The translations under genes and the position numbers were made by a program. Positions 9,157 through 18,295 of a DNA stretch of 64,000 nucleotides are shown here, one piece after another. Source of the DNA: Roseimaritima sediminicola. Its GTDB lineage: Bacteria; Planctomycetota; Planctomycetia; Pirellulales; Pirellulaceae. How positions within the stretch are numbered: position 1 is the stretch's first letter; each line of letters starts with the position of its first letter. The notes under the pieces were generated by a model. That model ran no database searches and was not told where the DNA came from. It saw only the letters and a program-made list of their open reading frames with translations. The DNA lies in contig NZ_WIAD01000030.1 in assembly GCF_009618275.1 (NCBI RefSeq), positions 1 through 64,000 on the forward strand, in the 5' to 3' direction.

Positions 9157-11358
9157 ATGTCCGAACACTCCACTGCCCCGCCGGCTGACTCGTCCGATTC
9201 CGCGGCACCGCTGCAGCTGTCCAGCGACTTGCAGTACTTGCCGGGCGTTGGGCGCGATCGAGCTCGCTTGCTCGCCCGGCTCGGCTTGCGGGCCGCCGGC
9301 GATGCCCTGTTCTTTTTTCCTCGCGACTACGAGTTTCCCTCGGCCCTGACGCCCCTGAACCAGCTCCGCGAGGGCGTTCCGGCAGCGATCGTCGGGACGA
9401 TCGCCGAGATGGAAATGCGGACCGCGGCGGGCGGACGCACGACGCTGGGCATCCTGATCGAGAACGAACTGGGCGCGGTGCGAGTGATGTACTTCAACCA
9501 GCCCTATCGCCGCGAAAACCTCCAGCGCGGCATGCGCGTGTTGGTTTCCGGGACGCCAAAACTGTCGGGATTGCGGATGCAGTTCACGCATCCCCAGCTG
9601 ACGCCGCTGGCCCTGGACGAGCCGCCTCCGGCAGGCCAGATCCTGCCCCTGTACCCGTTGACCGAAGGCATCAAGCAGCCGCAGCTGCGACGCGTGATCG
9701 CCGCGGTGGCCGGCGAGCTGGCCGGTCAGGTCCCGGAGGTGCTGCCGGAGGAGCTACGCCGAGACGCGGGAGAACGGCTGGGAACGCCGCTGCCGGAGAT
9801 CGGCGAAGCCCTGCGCCAGATCCATGTGCCGGACAACCGCGAGCGTTTGACGGCCGCTCGCATGCGGCTGGTGTTCCAGGAATTGTTCGTGCTGCAGTTG
9901 GCGCTGGCGCTGCGCCGGCGGCGGCTGACCACCGACTTGGCCGCTCCGCCCCTGTCGCCCAGCCCCGCCATCGACACCCGCATCCGTAAACGCTTTCCCT
10001 TCGCCCTGACCGGCGACCAACAGCGGACGATCGACGAGGTGGGGCGCGACATGGCGCGGCAGTTCCCGATGAACCGCTTGGTGCAAGGCGACGTCGGCAG
10101 CGGCAAAACCGTGATCGCGCAGTACGCCATGCTGTTGGCCGTGGCCCACGGGCATCAAGCCGTCATGATGGCCCCGACCGAGATCCTGGCTCGCCAACAC
10201 TTCGCGACGCTACAGAGAGCGATGGCGGGCAGCCGCGTGCGGTTGGGTTTGTTGACCGGGACGCTGCGCTCCGCCGAGCGACAGCAGGTTTTGGACGCGA
10301 TCGCCGCCGGCGACGTCGATGTGGTCGTGGGCACCCAAGCCCTGCTGTACGGCGACCTGCAGGCGGCGAAGCTGGGGTTGGTGGTGATCGACGAACAGCA
10401 CAAGTTCGGTGTGGGCCAGCGGGCGGCGCTTCGCAGCGGTGGGCTCGACCCCCATTACCTGGTCCTGTCCGCCACGCCGATTCCCCGCACCATGGCGATG
10501 ACCCTGTTCGGCGACCTGGACGTCAGCACGCTCCGCGAAAAACCGCCGGGACGCAAAGCCGTCAACACCTACCTCGCCCGCGACGGTTGGCGCGACCGCT
10601 GGTGGCAGTTCGTGCGGCAGCGGCTGGACGAAGGCCGCCAGGTGTACGTCGTGACGCCACGGGTGCGCGACGGTGGCGATGAGCAGACGTCCGACGAAGA
10701 AACGCTCGGAGCGGATGACTTCGCCGGCGACAATGGTGCTGCGGATAACGTTTCGGCGGCCGAGGTGGTGTACGACCAGCTTCGCGAAGGACCGCTGGCC
10801 GATTACCGCGTGGGGCTGCTGCACGGGCGGATGAGCGCTGCCGAGAAGGAAGCCGCGATGCAGCGGTTTGCCGAGGGCCGGACCCAGGTATTGGTCAGCA
10901 CGACGGTGATCGAAGTGGGGATCGATATCGCCAATGCCACGGTGATGACGATTCTGGGCGCCGAACATTTTGGGCTGGCCCAGCTGCATCAGCTCCGCGG
11001 ACGCGTCTCGCGGGGGCCGGTGGCCGGGCACGTGTGCGTGTTCACCGACGCCGAAGGATCGCCCGAGGAGAACGAGCGGTTGCAGGTATTTGCCGACACG
11101 TCCGACGGATTCGATTTGGCCGAAGCCGATTTTCGGCTCCGCGGTCCCGGCGACTTGCTGGGCACGCGGCAAAGCGGGATGCCACCGATGCGAATCGCCG
11201 ATCTGCAGCGCGACCAGGCCATCCTGCAGGTGGCTCGGCAATTGGCTCAGGAGATCATCGACGCCGATGGCGACCTGTCCGACCCCGCCTATGCGGCGCT
11301 AAAGAAACAAGTCCTGCGCCGCTACGGCAAAGTGCTGGAACTGGGCGACGTGGCGTAG
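9157..11358 (+). CDS. recG: ATP-dependent DNA helicase RecG
   Basis: RecG remodels stalled replication forks and branched recombination intermediates. The 733-residue protein has an N-terminal wedge/OB region (HhH-like LPGVGRDRARLLARLGL near residue 28, OB fold about 60-160), Walker A GDVGSGKT near 310, DEQH box near 411, SATPIPRTMAMT near 437 and C-terminal helicase motifs (STTVIEVGIDI, QLRGRVSRG). An acidic insertion rich in Asp/Glu (about residues 507-530) sits between the helicase lobes. ATG 9157 gives a normal length; an in-frame upstream ATG at 9091 would only add sequence next to the A-family repeat. Confidence 0.95.
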   Translation: MSEHSTAPPADSSDSAAPLQLSSDLQYLPGVGRDRARLLARLGLRAAGDALFFFPRDYEFPSALTPLNQLREGVPAAIVGTIAEMEMRTAAGGRTTLGILIENELGAVRVMYFNQPYRRENLQRGMRVLVSGTPKLSGLRMQFTHPQLTPLALDEPPPAGQILPLYPLTEGIKQPQLRRVIAAVAGELAGQVPEVLPEELRRDAGERLGTPLPEIGEALRQIHVPDNRERLTAARMRLVFQELFVLQLALALRRRRLTTDLAAPPLSPSPAIDTRIRKRFPFALTGDQQRTIDEVGRDMARQFPMNRLVQGDVGSGKTVIAQYAMLLAVAHGHQAVMMAPTEILARQHFATLQRAMAGSRVRLGLLTGTLRSAERQQVLDAIAAGDVDVVVGTQALLYGDLQAAKLGLVVIDEQHKFGVGQRAALRSGGLDPHYLVLSATPIPRTMAMTLFGDLDVSTLREKPPGRKAVNTYLARDGWRDRWWQFVRQRLDEGRQVYVVTPRVRDGGDEQTSDEETLGADDFAGDNGAADNVSAAEVVYDQLREGPLADYRVGLLHGRMSAAEKEAAMQRFAEGRTQVLVSTTVIEVGIDIANATVMTILGAEHFGLAQLHQLRGRVSRGPVAGHVCVFTDAEGSPEENERLQVFADTSDGFDLAEADFRLRGPGDLLGTRQSGMPPMRIADLQRDQAILQVARQLAQEIIDADGDLSDPAYAALKKQVLRRYGKVLELGDVA

Positions 11359-11427
11359 GGTTGTTGGTTGTTGGTTGTTGGTTGTTGGTTGTTGGTTGTT
11401 GGTTGTTGGTTGTTGGTTGTTGGTTGC
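11359..11427 (+). repeat. Heptanucleotide tandem repeat (TTGTTGG)n
   Basis: About nine perfect copies of a 7-bp unit begin directly after the recG stop codon. Such simple repeats vary by slippage. No gene overlaps it. Confidence 0.9.
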
Positions 11428-11428
11428 C

Positions 11429-11452
11429 GTAGCTGAACTCGCCAGAGTTTGG
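11429..11452 (+). repeat. A-family hairpin repeat downstream of recG
   Basis: Stem form CTGAACTC-GCCA-GAGTTTGG, a fully paired 8-bp stem (with two G-T pairs) and a GCCA loop. It lies 70 bp after recG, in the same orientation. Confidence 0.85.
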
Positions 11453-11486
11453 AAGTTCGAGTTTGAGTGGCGAGTGGCGGTTTAAA

Positions 11487-11531
<45 letters not shown>

Positions 11532-11574
11532 ATTTGCGATTTGCGATTTGCGATTTGAGATTTCCTGGTTCTAA

Positions 11575-11664
11575 CGGAATCTATGTAAGGGGTGCGAAGC
11601 TCGGGCGCAGCAGCCACGCCAGTGGCGACATGTGGTAGCCCCAGACGCGAGCCTGGGGTGCCGC
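11575..11664 (+). repeat. E-family composite repeat, copy 1
   Basis: A module of about 90 bp running from GGAATCTATGTA through GCGAAGCTCGGGCGCAGCAG to a terminal hairpin GCCCCAGACGCGAGCCTGGGG. Related copies are at about 21230, 37858 and 53030, with partial or inverted forms at 34400-34670. The remaining 11665-11907 holds more degenerate fragments and an A-family copy, with no credible gene. Confidence 0.75.
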
Positions 11665-11887
11665 CCCCACACCCGCGCGCCAGTCCCAGAGGGACGACAC
11701 GAATTCCAGGGCCAGACTTCCTGTCGCCCTTCCAGGGCTTTTGTTCGTGGTGTTTACGTTTCCCCAGGCTCGCGCTTTGGGGCTACCACAATCAATCGCT
11801 CCGCGATTTAGGAACATTCGTTCCCATACATCGAATCAGCAAATTGACAATTGGCGGTTTGCAATCAGCGTTTGGGACGCTTGCTGT

Positions 11888-11911
11888 CCAAACTCGGGCG
11901 AGTTCGGCTAC
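11888..11911 (-). repeat. A-family hairpin repeat containing the coaC stop codon
   Basis: On the minus strand the copy reads GTAGCCGAACTC-GCCC-GAGTTTGG. The TAG in its first four bases is the stop codon of coaC (11908-11910). Confidence 0.85.
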
Positions 11912-12456
11912 GGCTCGCTGAGCAGGGCTTCGGCGGCGGCTTGGATCGCCTCGGGTTCGCTCATCCGGCCCGCGCCGCGCTCGCGGCAGCTCAGCCAGCC
12001 CTCGTCGGGACCGACGAAGTGGACGCCGTCGGCGCGGAGCTGGGCGACGTTGCGCTGGACGGCCGGCTTTTCCCACATCACGTTGCTCATCGCCGGCGCC
12101 AGCAGCGCCGGGCACGCGGCCTGCAGCCAAAGGGTGGACAGCAGGTTGTCGGCGATCCCGTGGGCGAATTTCGCCATCAGATCGGCCGTGGCCGGGGCGA
12201 CGATCAACAGGTCGGCGTCCTGGACGACTTCGATGTGGGCGCCCAGGGGATAGCGAGCCGGATCGAAGCTTTCGCCGGCCACCGCAGCGCCGCTGAGGGC
12301 CGAGAGCGTCGAGGCGCCGATGAAGTGCTGGGCCGCGGGCGTCATGACGACGCGAACCCGATGCCCGGACTGGACCAATTGGCTGACCAGCGTGGCCGTT
12401 TTAAACGCGGCAATCCCCGCGCCCACGCCCACGACCAGTTTGCCAACGCGGCTCAT
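11908..12456 (-). CDS. coaC: Phosphopantothenoylcysteine decarboxylase, stand-alone (CoaC)
   Basis: This FMN enzyme decarboxylates 4'-phosphopantothenoylcysteine in coenzyme A synthesis. The 182-residue product shows the flavoprotein fold: GVGAGIAAFKT near residue 10, the active-site histidine region (AHIEVVQDADLLIVAPATA near 72), the PAMSNVMWEKPA motif near 119 and the GWLSCRERGAGRM cysteine loop near 157. Unlike the usual bifunctional CoaBC there is no synthetase half; a separate coaB must lie elsewhere. Its ATG overlaps the rpoZ stop by four bases (ATGA), implying translational coupling. The stop codon lies in an A-family repeat. Confidence 0.88.
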   Translation of the reverse strand: MSRVGKLVVGVGAGIAAFKTATLVSQLVQSGHRVRVVMTPAAQHFIGASTLSALSGAAVAGESFDPARYPLGAHIEVVQDADLLIVAPATADLMAKFAHGIADNLLSTLWLQAACPALLAPAMSNVMWEKPAVQRNVAQLRADGVHFVGPDEGWLSCRERGAGRMSEPEAIQAAAEALLSEP

Positions 12457-12716
12457 AAGTCCATCGATTCCAGATCCGGACCTTCGCTGGCGGAAGCCAT
12501 CTCTTCCAGCGAAATCACTTGGTTGTCCATGTTCAGCATGATTTTGTCCTGCATGATTTCTTGCAGCACGATGGACATTTTGTCATGCGTGTCCACGTTG
12601 ACCAGGGCGCGGCTGCCCTGATTCAGCTGGACCATCCGCTTTTGGATCAGCGTGCTCAGCTTGAAGCGGCCGCCGACTTTCTTGACGATCTCTTCTTCTT
12701 TCAGTTCTTCCAGCAT
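12453..12716 (-). CDS. rpoZ: RNA polymerase omega subunit-like protein
   Basis: The 87-residue product resembles RpoZ: an early EEEIVKKVGGRFKLSTLIQKRMVQLNQG, the region that folds around the beta-prime subunit and matches the omega GRFxLxxLVxKRxxQL pattern. It helps assemble RNA polymerase. Position between gmk and coaC is the classical gmk-rpoZ-coaBC arrangement and supports the call. It starts 4 bp after gmk and overlaps coaC by 4 bp. The C-terminal half is acidic and poorly conserved. Confidence 0.83.
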   Translation of the reverse strand: MLEELKEEEIVKKVGGRFKLSTLIQKRMVQLNQGSRALVNVDTHDKMSIVLQEIMQDKIMLNMDNQVISLEEMASASEGPDLESMDL

Positions 12717-12720
12717 GGCG

Positions 12721-13338
12721 TCAGCCGTCCTGATATTGTTTGAGAATGGTGCAGATCTCGTCGACCGCCCGTTCGACTTGATCGTTGATGACGAGGTGTT
12801 GGTAGTACGGCAGGGCTTCGTATTCGGCGTCGGCGGTGGCCAGTCGAGCCGCGATCTGAGCGTCGGTTTCGGTCTTGCGAGTCCGCAGACGTCGCTCCAG
12901 TTCCTGGCGGTCGCCGGGGTGGATGAACAGCGTAATCGGATCCAAGTCGCAGCGCATCACCTCGAGAGCGCCTTCGACGTCAATCTCCAAAATTACCCAG
13001 TTGCCGGCTTTTAGGCCAGAGGCAACCGGCTGGCGGAGGGTTCCATACCAACGGCCGAGGCCGAAAACCTCCTTGCATTCCAGGAAGGCGCCCTCGCTGC
13101 GCAGCTGGGCAAAACGCTCGGGCGTCAGGAACTGGTACTCGCGTCCGTCGACTTCGCCGGGCCGCGGATGACGCGTGGTCGCCGAGACGCTCAACTCCAG
13201 CGGCAGCGGGCACTTCTGCAGCAAGCGCCGGACAACCGTCGATTTTCCAGCACCGCTGGGGCCGGATATGACAATTAAACGGCCCAGGGCGGTCTGCCGC
13301 ACCTGCTCGGGTTTACTCAATGTTTTGGGCCAATTCAC
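12721..13338 (-). CDS. gmk: Guanylate kinase
   Basis: Phosphorylates GMP to GDP using ATP. The 205-residue product has the P-loop GPSGAGKST at 26-34, the GMP-binding SVSATTRHPRPGEVDGREY segment (about 52-70) and the LEIDVEGA strand near 118. The 5' end is uncertain: the first start is GTG 13338, which overlaps yicC by 26 bp, and a TTG at 13320 would also keep the kinase complete. It belongs to the aroF-tpiA-secG-yicC-gmk-rpoZ-coaC run. Confidence 0.92.
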   Translation of the reverse strand: MNWPKTLSKPEQVRQTALGRLIVISGPSGAGKSTVVRRLLQKCPLPLELSVSATTRHPRPGEVDGREYQFLTPERFAQLRSEGAFLECKEVFGLGRWYGTLRQPVASGLKAGNWVILEIDVEGALEVMRCDLDPITLFIHPGDRQELERRLRTRKTETDAQIAARLATADAEYEALPYYQHLVINDQVERAVDEICTILKQYQDG

Positions 13339-14197
13339 GCATCCGCTCCAAAGCGCATTTCATTTCAACGACGTGTGCGGAAATTTCGCTGTCCGAGGCT
13401 TTGCTGCCGATCGTATTGGTTTCGCGAAACATTTCCTGAATAACAAAGTCTAGCTTACGGCCGTTGGCGCCCGGGGCCCCCAGATGAGCGGTGAAAGCGT
13501 CCAGGTGCGCCTCCAGACGAGTGGCTTCCTCGCTGATATCGCTGCGATCGACAAACAGCTGGACCTCGCGAAGAATATCCAGCTGGGCGACTTCCAGGCC
13601 CTTTTCGGCCAGGTAAGCGTCGACGCGGCTCTGCAAGCGATCGCGATAGGCGGCCACAACCTGGGGAGAGCGAGCGACGATGCCCTGGAGGTGTTGGGCG
13701 ATCGTGCGGCAATCGGCCTCCAGCGATCCCTGCATCGCCTGGCCTTCTTGGTCGCGCATCTCATTGAGGTTCTCGATCGCCGCTTCGAGCACCGTCTGCA
13801 GCTCCGACCACAGCGCCTGCTGGTCGTCCTCTTCCGCGTCCCGTTCGCGCACCGCCCCGGGCAGGAGCGCCAATTGGGTCAGGTCGATGGGCGCCGCGGC
13901 GTACAGTTCGCCGTGCAGCTTGTCCAGTTGCTGGTAGTAGCCTTTGACGACCGACGCATCGATCTCGTAGCGACTGGCCTGGTCGGTGCGCTCGCGTCCG
14001 GCTCGGCACTGCACCGACCCGCGGTGCAGACGCCGCCGCAGCAGCGCTTCAACGCGCGCCTCCAGCCCGCCGAGCGTCTCGTCGAGTCGCGTGGTCAGTT
14101 TCAAGCCGCGGTTATTGACCGTTCGCAATTCGACACTGATCAGGCCGAACTCGCCGCTTTGGCGGGCCTGACCCTGGCCGGTCATGCTGCGTGGCAT
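13313..14197 (-). CDS. yicC: YicC/YloC family endoribonuclease
   Basis: YicC proteins are endoribonucleases linked to RNA turnover and stress. The 294-residue product starts MPRSMTGQGQA, matching the MxxSMTGFG family start and so fixing ATG 14197. It ends with the conserved block KLDFVIQEMFRETNTIGSKASDSEIS and a VVEMKCALERMREL helix. The gene lies 47 bp after secG and overlaps gmk, the usual yicC-gmk neighbour. Confidence 0.92.
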   Translation of the reverse strand: MPRSMTGQGQARQSGEFGLISVELRTVNNRGLKLTTRLDETLGGLEARVEALLRRRLHRGSVQCRAGRERTDQASRYEIDASVVKGYYQQLDKLHGELYAAAPIDLTQLALLPGAVRERDAEEDDQQALWSELQTVLEAAIENLNEMRDQEGQAMQGSLEADCRTIAQHLQGIVARSPQVVAAYRDRLQSRVDAYLAEKGLEVAQLDILREVQLFVDRSDISEEATRLEAHLDAFTAHLGAPGANGRKLDFVIQEMFRETNTIGSKASDSEISAHVVEMKCALERMRELAQNIE

Positions 14198-14244
14198 CGC
14201 GTTGCCTCGTCGTCCGCTGGGGGGCTCGTTGCCTGGATCACGAC

Positions 14245-14769
14245 TCAGGGTTCGGAGGTTTCGCTTTCGGGGGCTTCGTCGGCCTCCGCGGCGTCGTCAC
14301 CCGCGGCGTCGTCACCCGCAGCATCGTCGCTAGCGGCGGGGGTCAGCGTGACGTCGTCGGCATCGCCCGCCGCGTCGGCGTCGTCCGTTTCGAGAGCGCC
14401 GAGGCCGGGTTCGCCGAGGTCGGTATCGGTGGGTGAGGGGAACGAGAGGGTCGTCGCGTCTTCGGGTTCACGGCTGATCAGCCCGGGAACGTCCTCATCG
14501 AGGTCGTCTTCGGTCAACTGCGGTTCGCCCAGCGAGGCGGTTGCCACGGCGCACAGTCCGATCCAGACCAGGGCCACGACGCTGGTGATCTTGGTGAACA
14601 TGTCGCCGGCTTTGCTGCCGAAGGCGCTCTGGCCGCCGGGGCCGCCGAGGGCGCCGGTCAGACCGCCCCCGCGTCCGCGTTGGACCAGGACCAATAGAAT
14701 CAGGAAAATCGACAACAGCGACATGGTCCATCCCAGGAACATGCCGACGAATCCGAAAACAGGCGTCAT
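14245..14769 (-). CDS. secG: Preprotein translocase subunit SecG
   Basis: SecG assists the SecYEG channel in the inner membrane. The 174-residue product has TM1 at about 4-29, the glycine-rich cytosolic loop [26 protein letters not shown] and TM2 at about 58-80, the SecG pattern. A long acidic tail (85-174, Asp/Ala/Glu with a DDAAG repeat) is extra; typical SecG has about 75-110 residues. The start is ATG 14769 (MTPVFGFVG). It lies between tpiA and yicC on the same strand. Confidence 0.88.
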   Translation of the reverse strand: MTPVFGFVGMFLGWTMSLLSIFLILLVLVQRGRGGGLTGALGGPGGQSAFGSKAGDMFTKITSVVALVWIGLCAVATASLGEPQLTEDDLDEDVPGLISREPEDATTLSFPSPTDTDLGEPGLGALETDDADAAGDADDVTLTPAASDDAAGDDAAGDDAAEADEAPESETSEP

Positions 14770-14828
14770 GACGAAAGGGCTCCCCTGTGGCAGGGATCGA
14801 TGGGATGCGGGACGGTTTGGTTTAAACG

Positions 14829-15584
14829 TTAGGCTGCAGCAATGATTTGCAGGAAGTCTTCGGCTTTCAAGCTGGCGCCGCCGACCAGGGCACCGTCGAT
14901 GTTCTCTTGGCCGAGCAATTCCTTGGCGTTGGCCGGTTTGACGCTGCCGCCGTACTGTAACCGGATTTGGCCGGCCACGTCTTCGCCAAAATCTTCGGCC
15001 AGCAGTTTGCGGATGAAGGCGTGCACGGCTTCGGCCTGTTCGGGGGTGGCGGTCAGCCCCGTGCCGATGGCCCAGACCGGTTCGTAGGCGATCACGATGC
15101 CGGCGGCCCGAGCTTCGTCCAGTCCGGCCAGCGAGCCCTTGACCTGCTCGCGGACGACCTGTTCGGTTTCGCCCGTTTCGCGTTGCTGCTGGGTTTCGCC
15201 CACGCACACGATCGGAATCAGGTTGCCGGCCAGGGCGGCGTGCAGTTTCTTGCTGACGTCCGCATCGGTTTCGCCGAACAACTGACGGCGTTCGCTGTGG
15301 CCGAGGATCACATAGCCGCAGCCGATATCGGTCAGCATTGCCGCGTTGACTTCGCCGGTGAAGGCTCCGTCGCCTTCGGCGCACAGGTTCTGGCCGCCCA
15401 GGGCGACATGGGTGCCGACGACGCATTCTTCCACCGCGGCCAGGTACACCGACGGCGGGCAAAGGACGACTTCGACATCGGTCGAATCGCTCAATCCGTC
15501 GACGACGCCTTTCGCCAGGGCGGCGGCGGAGTCGCGGCGGGTGTTCATTTTCCAGTTTCCGGCGATCAGGGTGCGACGGGTCAC
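14829..15584 (-). CDS. tpiA: Triosephosphate isomerase
   Basis: Interconverts dihydroxyacetone phosphate and glyceraldehyde 3-phosphate. The 251-residue product has all catalytic residues: K12 in GNWKMN, H96 in GHSERR and E168 in [11 protein letters not shown], plus the phosphate-binding YGGSV near 211. The start codon is GTG at 15584, and GTGA overlaps the aroF stop, so the gene is translationally coupled to aroF. Confidence 0.96.
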   Translation of the reverse strand: MTRRTLIAGNWKMNTRRDSAAALAKGVVDGLSDSTDVEVVLCPPSVYLAAVEECVVGTHVALGGQNLCAEGDGAFTGEVNAAMLTDIGCGYVILGHSERRQLFGETDADVSKKLHAALAGNLIPIVCVGETQQQRETGETEQVVREQVKGSLAGLDEARAAGIVIAYEPVWAIGTGLTATPEQAEAVHAFIRKLLAEDFGEDVAGQIRLQYGGSVKPANAKELLGQENIDGALVGGASLKAEDFLQIIAAA

Positions 15585-16699
15585 GCGGCGGCCTCGGGGT
15601 TAGGTGGTGAGATGGTTTTGCCAAGCAGTTCGGCCATGCTGCGCATGCGCTGGGCCAGTTCGGCGTATTGATCCGGCAGCAGCGCCTGGGGGCCGTCACT
15701 CTTGGCGACTTCGGGTTGGTCGTGAACTTCGATATGAACCCCATCGGCACCGGCGGCCAATCCGGCCAGGGCACAGGGCGGAATCAGGTCCGGTCGCCCG
15801 GTGGCGTGGCTGGGGTCGACGATCACCGGCAGGTGGGTCAGCCCGGCCAGGACCGGAACGGCGGCCACATCGAATAGGTTGCGAGTGCAACTGTCAAAAC
15901 TCTTGATCCCCCGCTCGCAGAGGATCACGTTGGGATTGCCCTGGGAAAGCACGTATTCGGCGCTCATCAGCAGGTCTTGGATCGTGGCGCTCATGCCCCG
16001 CTTGAGCAGGACCGGCCGCGACGATTTGCCGACCTCGGTCAGGAGCACAAAATTCTGCATGTTTCGGGCTCCCACCTGCAACACGTCGGCGTACTCGCTG
16101 ACGACCTCGACGTTGCGGGGGTCGGTGACTTCGGTGACGACGGGCATGCCGTATTTCTGGCCGACGTCGCGAAGGATTTTCAGGCCCTCAACGCCCAGCC
16201 CCTGAAAGGCGTAAGGGCTGGTGCGGGGTTTGTAGGCGCCGCCGCGAAACAGATTCGCTCCGGCCGCGCGGGTGGCTTTGGCGATCCGGTCCATCCGCTC
16301 CGGTTCCTCGACCGAGCAGGGGCCGGCGATCATGCCCAAGTGACCACCGCCCACCTTCACGCCGCTGATGTCGATCACCGAGCGCTGCGGATGGGCTTCC
16401 AGGGAAGCCAATTTGTAGGGCGGCAGGACGGGAATCACCTGAGCGACCCCGGGGATCGAACGCAGGGAATCTTCGGAAATCTTGTCTTCGTCACCGATAA
16501 TGCCAACAATCGTGCGGTAGGTGCCACGGCTGAGGTGCGCCTGCAGCCCTAACGCTTCGACGCGTTCGACGACGTGGTCGACCTGTTCTGTAGAGGCACC
16601 GGTTTTGAGGATCAGGATCACGGCGTTTTTGGGCGGATTAGGGGAGTGTTTGCGATAATGCTCGGGCGGATATAATGACGCCTTGGCCATCGATGTCAT
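15581..16699 (-). CDS. aroF: 3-deoxy-7-phosphoheptulonate synthase (DAHP synthase, class I-beta)
   Basis: Condenses phosphoenolpyruvate with erythrose 4-phosphate, the first step of the shikimate pathway. The 372-residue product has an N-terminal ACT/ferredoxin-like regulatory domain ([24 protein letters not shown] at about 27-50), then the barrel with [13 protein letters not shown] near 125, [15 protein letters not shown] and a VDPSHATG motif near 305. Start 16699 is chosen; ATG 16690 is equally possible and a longer reading back to 16852 lacks similarity. First gene of the minus-strand run. Confidence 0.93.
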   Translation of the reverse strand: MTSMAKASLYPPEHYRKHSPNPPKNAVILILKTGASTEQVDHVVERVEALGLQAHLSRGTYRTIVGIIGDEDKISEDSLRSIPGVAQVIPVLPPYKLASLEAHPQRSVIDISGVKVGGGHLGMIAGPCSVEEPERMDRIAKATRAAGANLFRGGAYKPRTSPYAFQGLGVEGLKILRDVGQKYGMPVVTEVTDPRNVEVVSEYADVLQVGARNMQNFVLLTEVGKSSRPVLLKRGMSATIQDLLMSAEYVLSQGNPNVILCERGIKSFDSCTRNLFDVAAVPVLAGLTHLPVIVDPSHATGRPDLIPPCALAGLAAGADGVHIEVHDQPEVAKSDGPQALLPDQYAELAQRMRSMAELLGKTISPPNPEAAA

Positions 16700-16866
16700 A
16701 GGTTCCCGCGGCACGGTGGGGAGCCTAGTGGGTCGTATAAACGGCGTAATGTAGCAGCGCAGCGGTAAATCCGTCGAGGCCGCCGCCGGCTGGCCGTCAC
16801 AACCGGCCGCAGACCACCTTTGTCCCGTGTCCGATTTTTTTCTTTCCGCCAACGAGGACCCCTCCC

Positions 16867-17286
16867 ATGCGTCTTGCCGCCTATATCGTGGCCATCCTGG
16901 TCGCCGCCGGACTGATCTATTACGTCAGCCAGAGGCCCCAAGGGCCACCGGTCGCCGAGAGTTCACCAGCCGAAGTGGCGGTCGACGCCGCGGATCAAGC
17001 CATGGTCGACCAAGTTGACGGCGAAGCCTCCGCCGCAGCCGGTCCGACCCAGTTGGTGACCCTCAGCGTGCCCAAGATGCACTGTGCCGTGGGTTGCTAC
17101 CCGACCGTCAAGGAAACGCTGGAAAACGAGGCCGGCGTGGTCGAAGTCGAATTGGCCGAGCAGAAGGAAGAAGGCGTGATCGACAATCGCCAGGTCAACG
17201 TCAAGGTCGCCGACGGGTTTGACCCCCAGTCCGCGATCGAGGCCCTGGCCGAAGCCGGCTTTGGCGACTCCAGCAAAGTTAATTAG
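16867..17286 (+). CDS. Membrane-anchored heavy-metal-associated (HMA-like) domain protein
   Basis: A 139-residue protein with an N-terminal membrane anchor (residues 3-20), a linker rich in Ala/Val/Asp, and a HMA-like domain from about 62: [29 protein letters not shown]. The usual MxCxxC copper loop is here M-H-C-A-V-G-C, with cysteines 73 and 77 spaced by three residues instead of two. This points to periplasmic or outer-face binding of a soft metal, but the altered spacing leaves the ligand open. It precedes a CbiX-type chelatase by 55 bp. Confidence 0.7.
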   Translation: MRLAAYIVAILVAAGLIYYVSQRPQGPPVAESSPAEVAVDAADQAMVDQVDGEASAAAGPTQLVTLSVPKMHCAVGCYPTVKETLENEAGVVEVELAEQKEEGVIDNRQVNVKVADGFDPQSAIEALAEAGFGDSSKVN

Positions 17287-17341
17287 GTCCTGCCGAGTAG
17301 CTTTCGGCGGGCCGTCGACCCCCCAGTCGCAGACCTCTTCC

Positions 17342-18178
17342 ATGAACGCTCGCCACGCTGACTCGCCCGGCGGTCTGTTGATCGTCGGGCACGGAACCCG
17401 CTGTGAGCAGGGGGCCGCGCAGTTCGCTCAGCTGATCGAACGGCTGCGGGGGCGGCTGCGGCAGCGGATCGATGACCGCCCGGTCGAAGGCTGCTTTCTC
17501 GAGCTGCGGCCTCCCGATATCGCCGAGGCGTGGCAGCGGCTGGTCGCGCAGGGCGTCCGGCGCATCCACGCGGTGCCGCTGCTGTTGTTTTCCGCCGGGC
17601 ATGCCAAGCGAGATATCCCCGCGGAGCTGCATCGTTGTGCGTCCGCAACGCCCGGCGTCGCGTTGGACTTTGGCCGCGCCCTCTCGCGGCGTCCCCAGGT
17701 GATCCGCCGCAGTTGCCAGCGGGTGCTGCAGGCGGCTGAGAGATTCGCCGGCGCAGCGGGCTCGGGCCGCGAGGGCGAGTCCGGCAAGGCGGGGCGTTCG
17801 GTGCTGGTGATGGTCGGCCGCGGGACCCCGGATGTGTGTGCCCAGGCCGATATGCGACTGTTTTCGGAGTGCGTCTTTCGCACGCTCCGCGATCACCATG
17901 CCGCCGGCAATCGCGGCGGATTCGCGGCGGTTCGTACGGCGTTTTATGCGATGGCCCAGCCCGCCCTGCCGGGCGTGCTGGACGCGGTCTGCCGCCGGTA
18001 TCCGGACGCCTCGGTCGTGGTCCAGCCGCATCTGTTGTTCGCCGGTCAGCTCGAGCGAGCGATCGAAGGCCAGGTCGCCGAAGCGCGGCGGCGCCATCCC
18101 GGCTGTCGCCTGGTGGTCGGCCGTCCGCTGGGGCCGCACCGCCTGATCGTCGACGCGCTCAGCTCATGTGGTTGTTAG
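17342..18178 (+). CDS. Sirohydrochlorin chelatase (CbiX/SirB family)
   Basis: These chelatases insert Co or Fe into sirohydrochlorin for cobalamin or siroheme. The 278-residue product has two CbiX halves: the first with GLLIVGHGTR (active-site His 17) and VPLLLFSAGHAKRDIP (second His near 86); the second is degenerate (VMVGRGTPD where His is replaced by Arg). ATG 17342 fits the fold. The metal and product cannot be told apart by sequence, and no other cobalamin or siroheme gene is adjacent. Confidence 0.85.
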   Translation: MNARHADSPGGLLIVGHGTRCEQGAAQFAQLIERLRGRLRQRIDDRPVEGCFLELRPPDIAEAWQRLVAQGVRRIHAVPLLLFSAGHAKRDIPAELHRCASATPGVALDFGRALSRRPQVIRRSCQRVLQAAERFAGAAGSGREGESGKAGRSVLVMVGRGTPDVCAQADMRLFSECVFRTLRDHHAAGNRGGFAAVRTAFYAMAQPALPGVLDAVCRRYPDASVVVQPHLLFAGQLERAIEGQVAEARRRHPGCRLVVGRPLGPHRLIVDALSSCGC

Positions 18179-18204
18179 TTGTCGGTTTTTGGTTGATGAT
18201 CGTC

Positions 18205-18228
18205 GTAGCTGAACTCGCCAGAGTTTGG
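18205..18228 (+). repeat. A-family hairpin repeat after the chelatase gene
   Basis: Stem form CTGAACTC-GCCA-GAGTTTGG, perfectly paired as at 11429. It lies 27 bp after the chelatase stop. Confidence 0.85.
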
Positions 18229-18295
18229 GGATAGGTTTTAGTGGCGAGTGGCGAGTAGATTTGAGACCCAGCAACCAGCTTGAGGCTAGAGAACA

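Noticed and set aside
14245-15774. One long reading through secG and across tpiA
   Set aside because: The first part is the out-of-frame shadow of tpiA; SecG begins at the ATG 14769.
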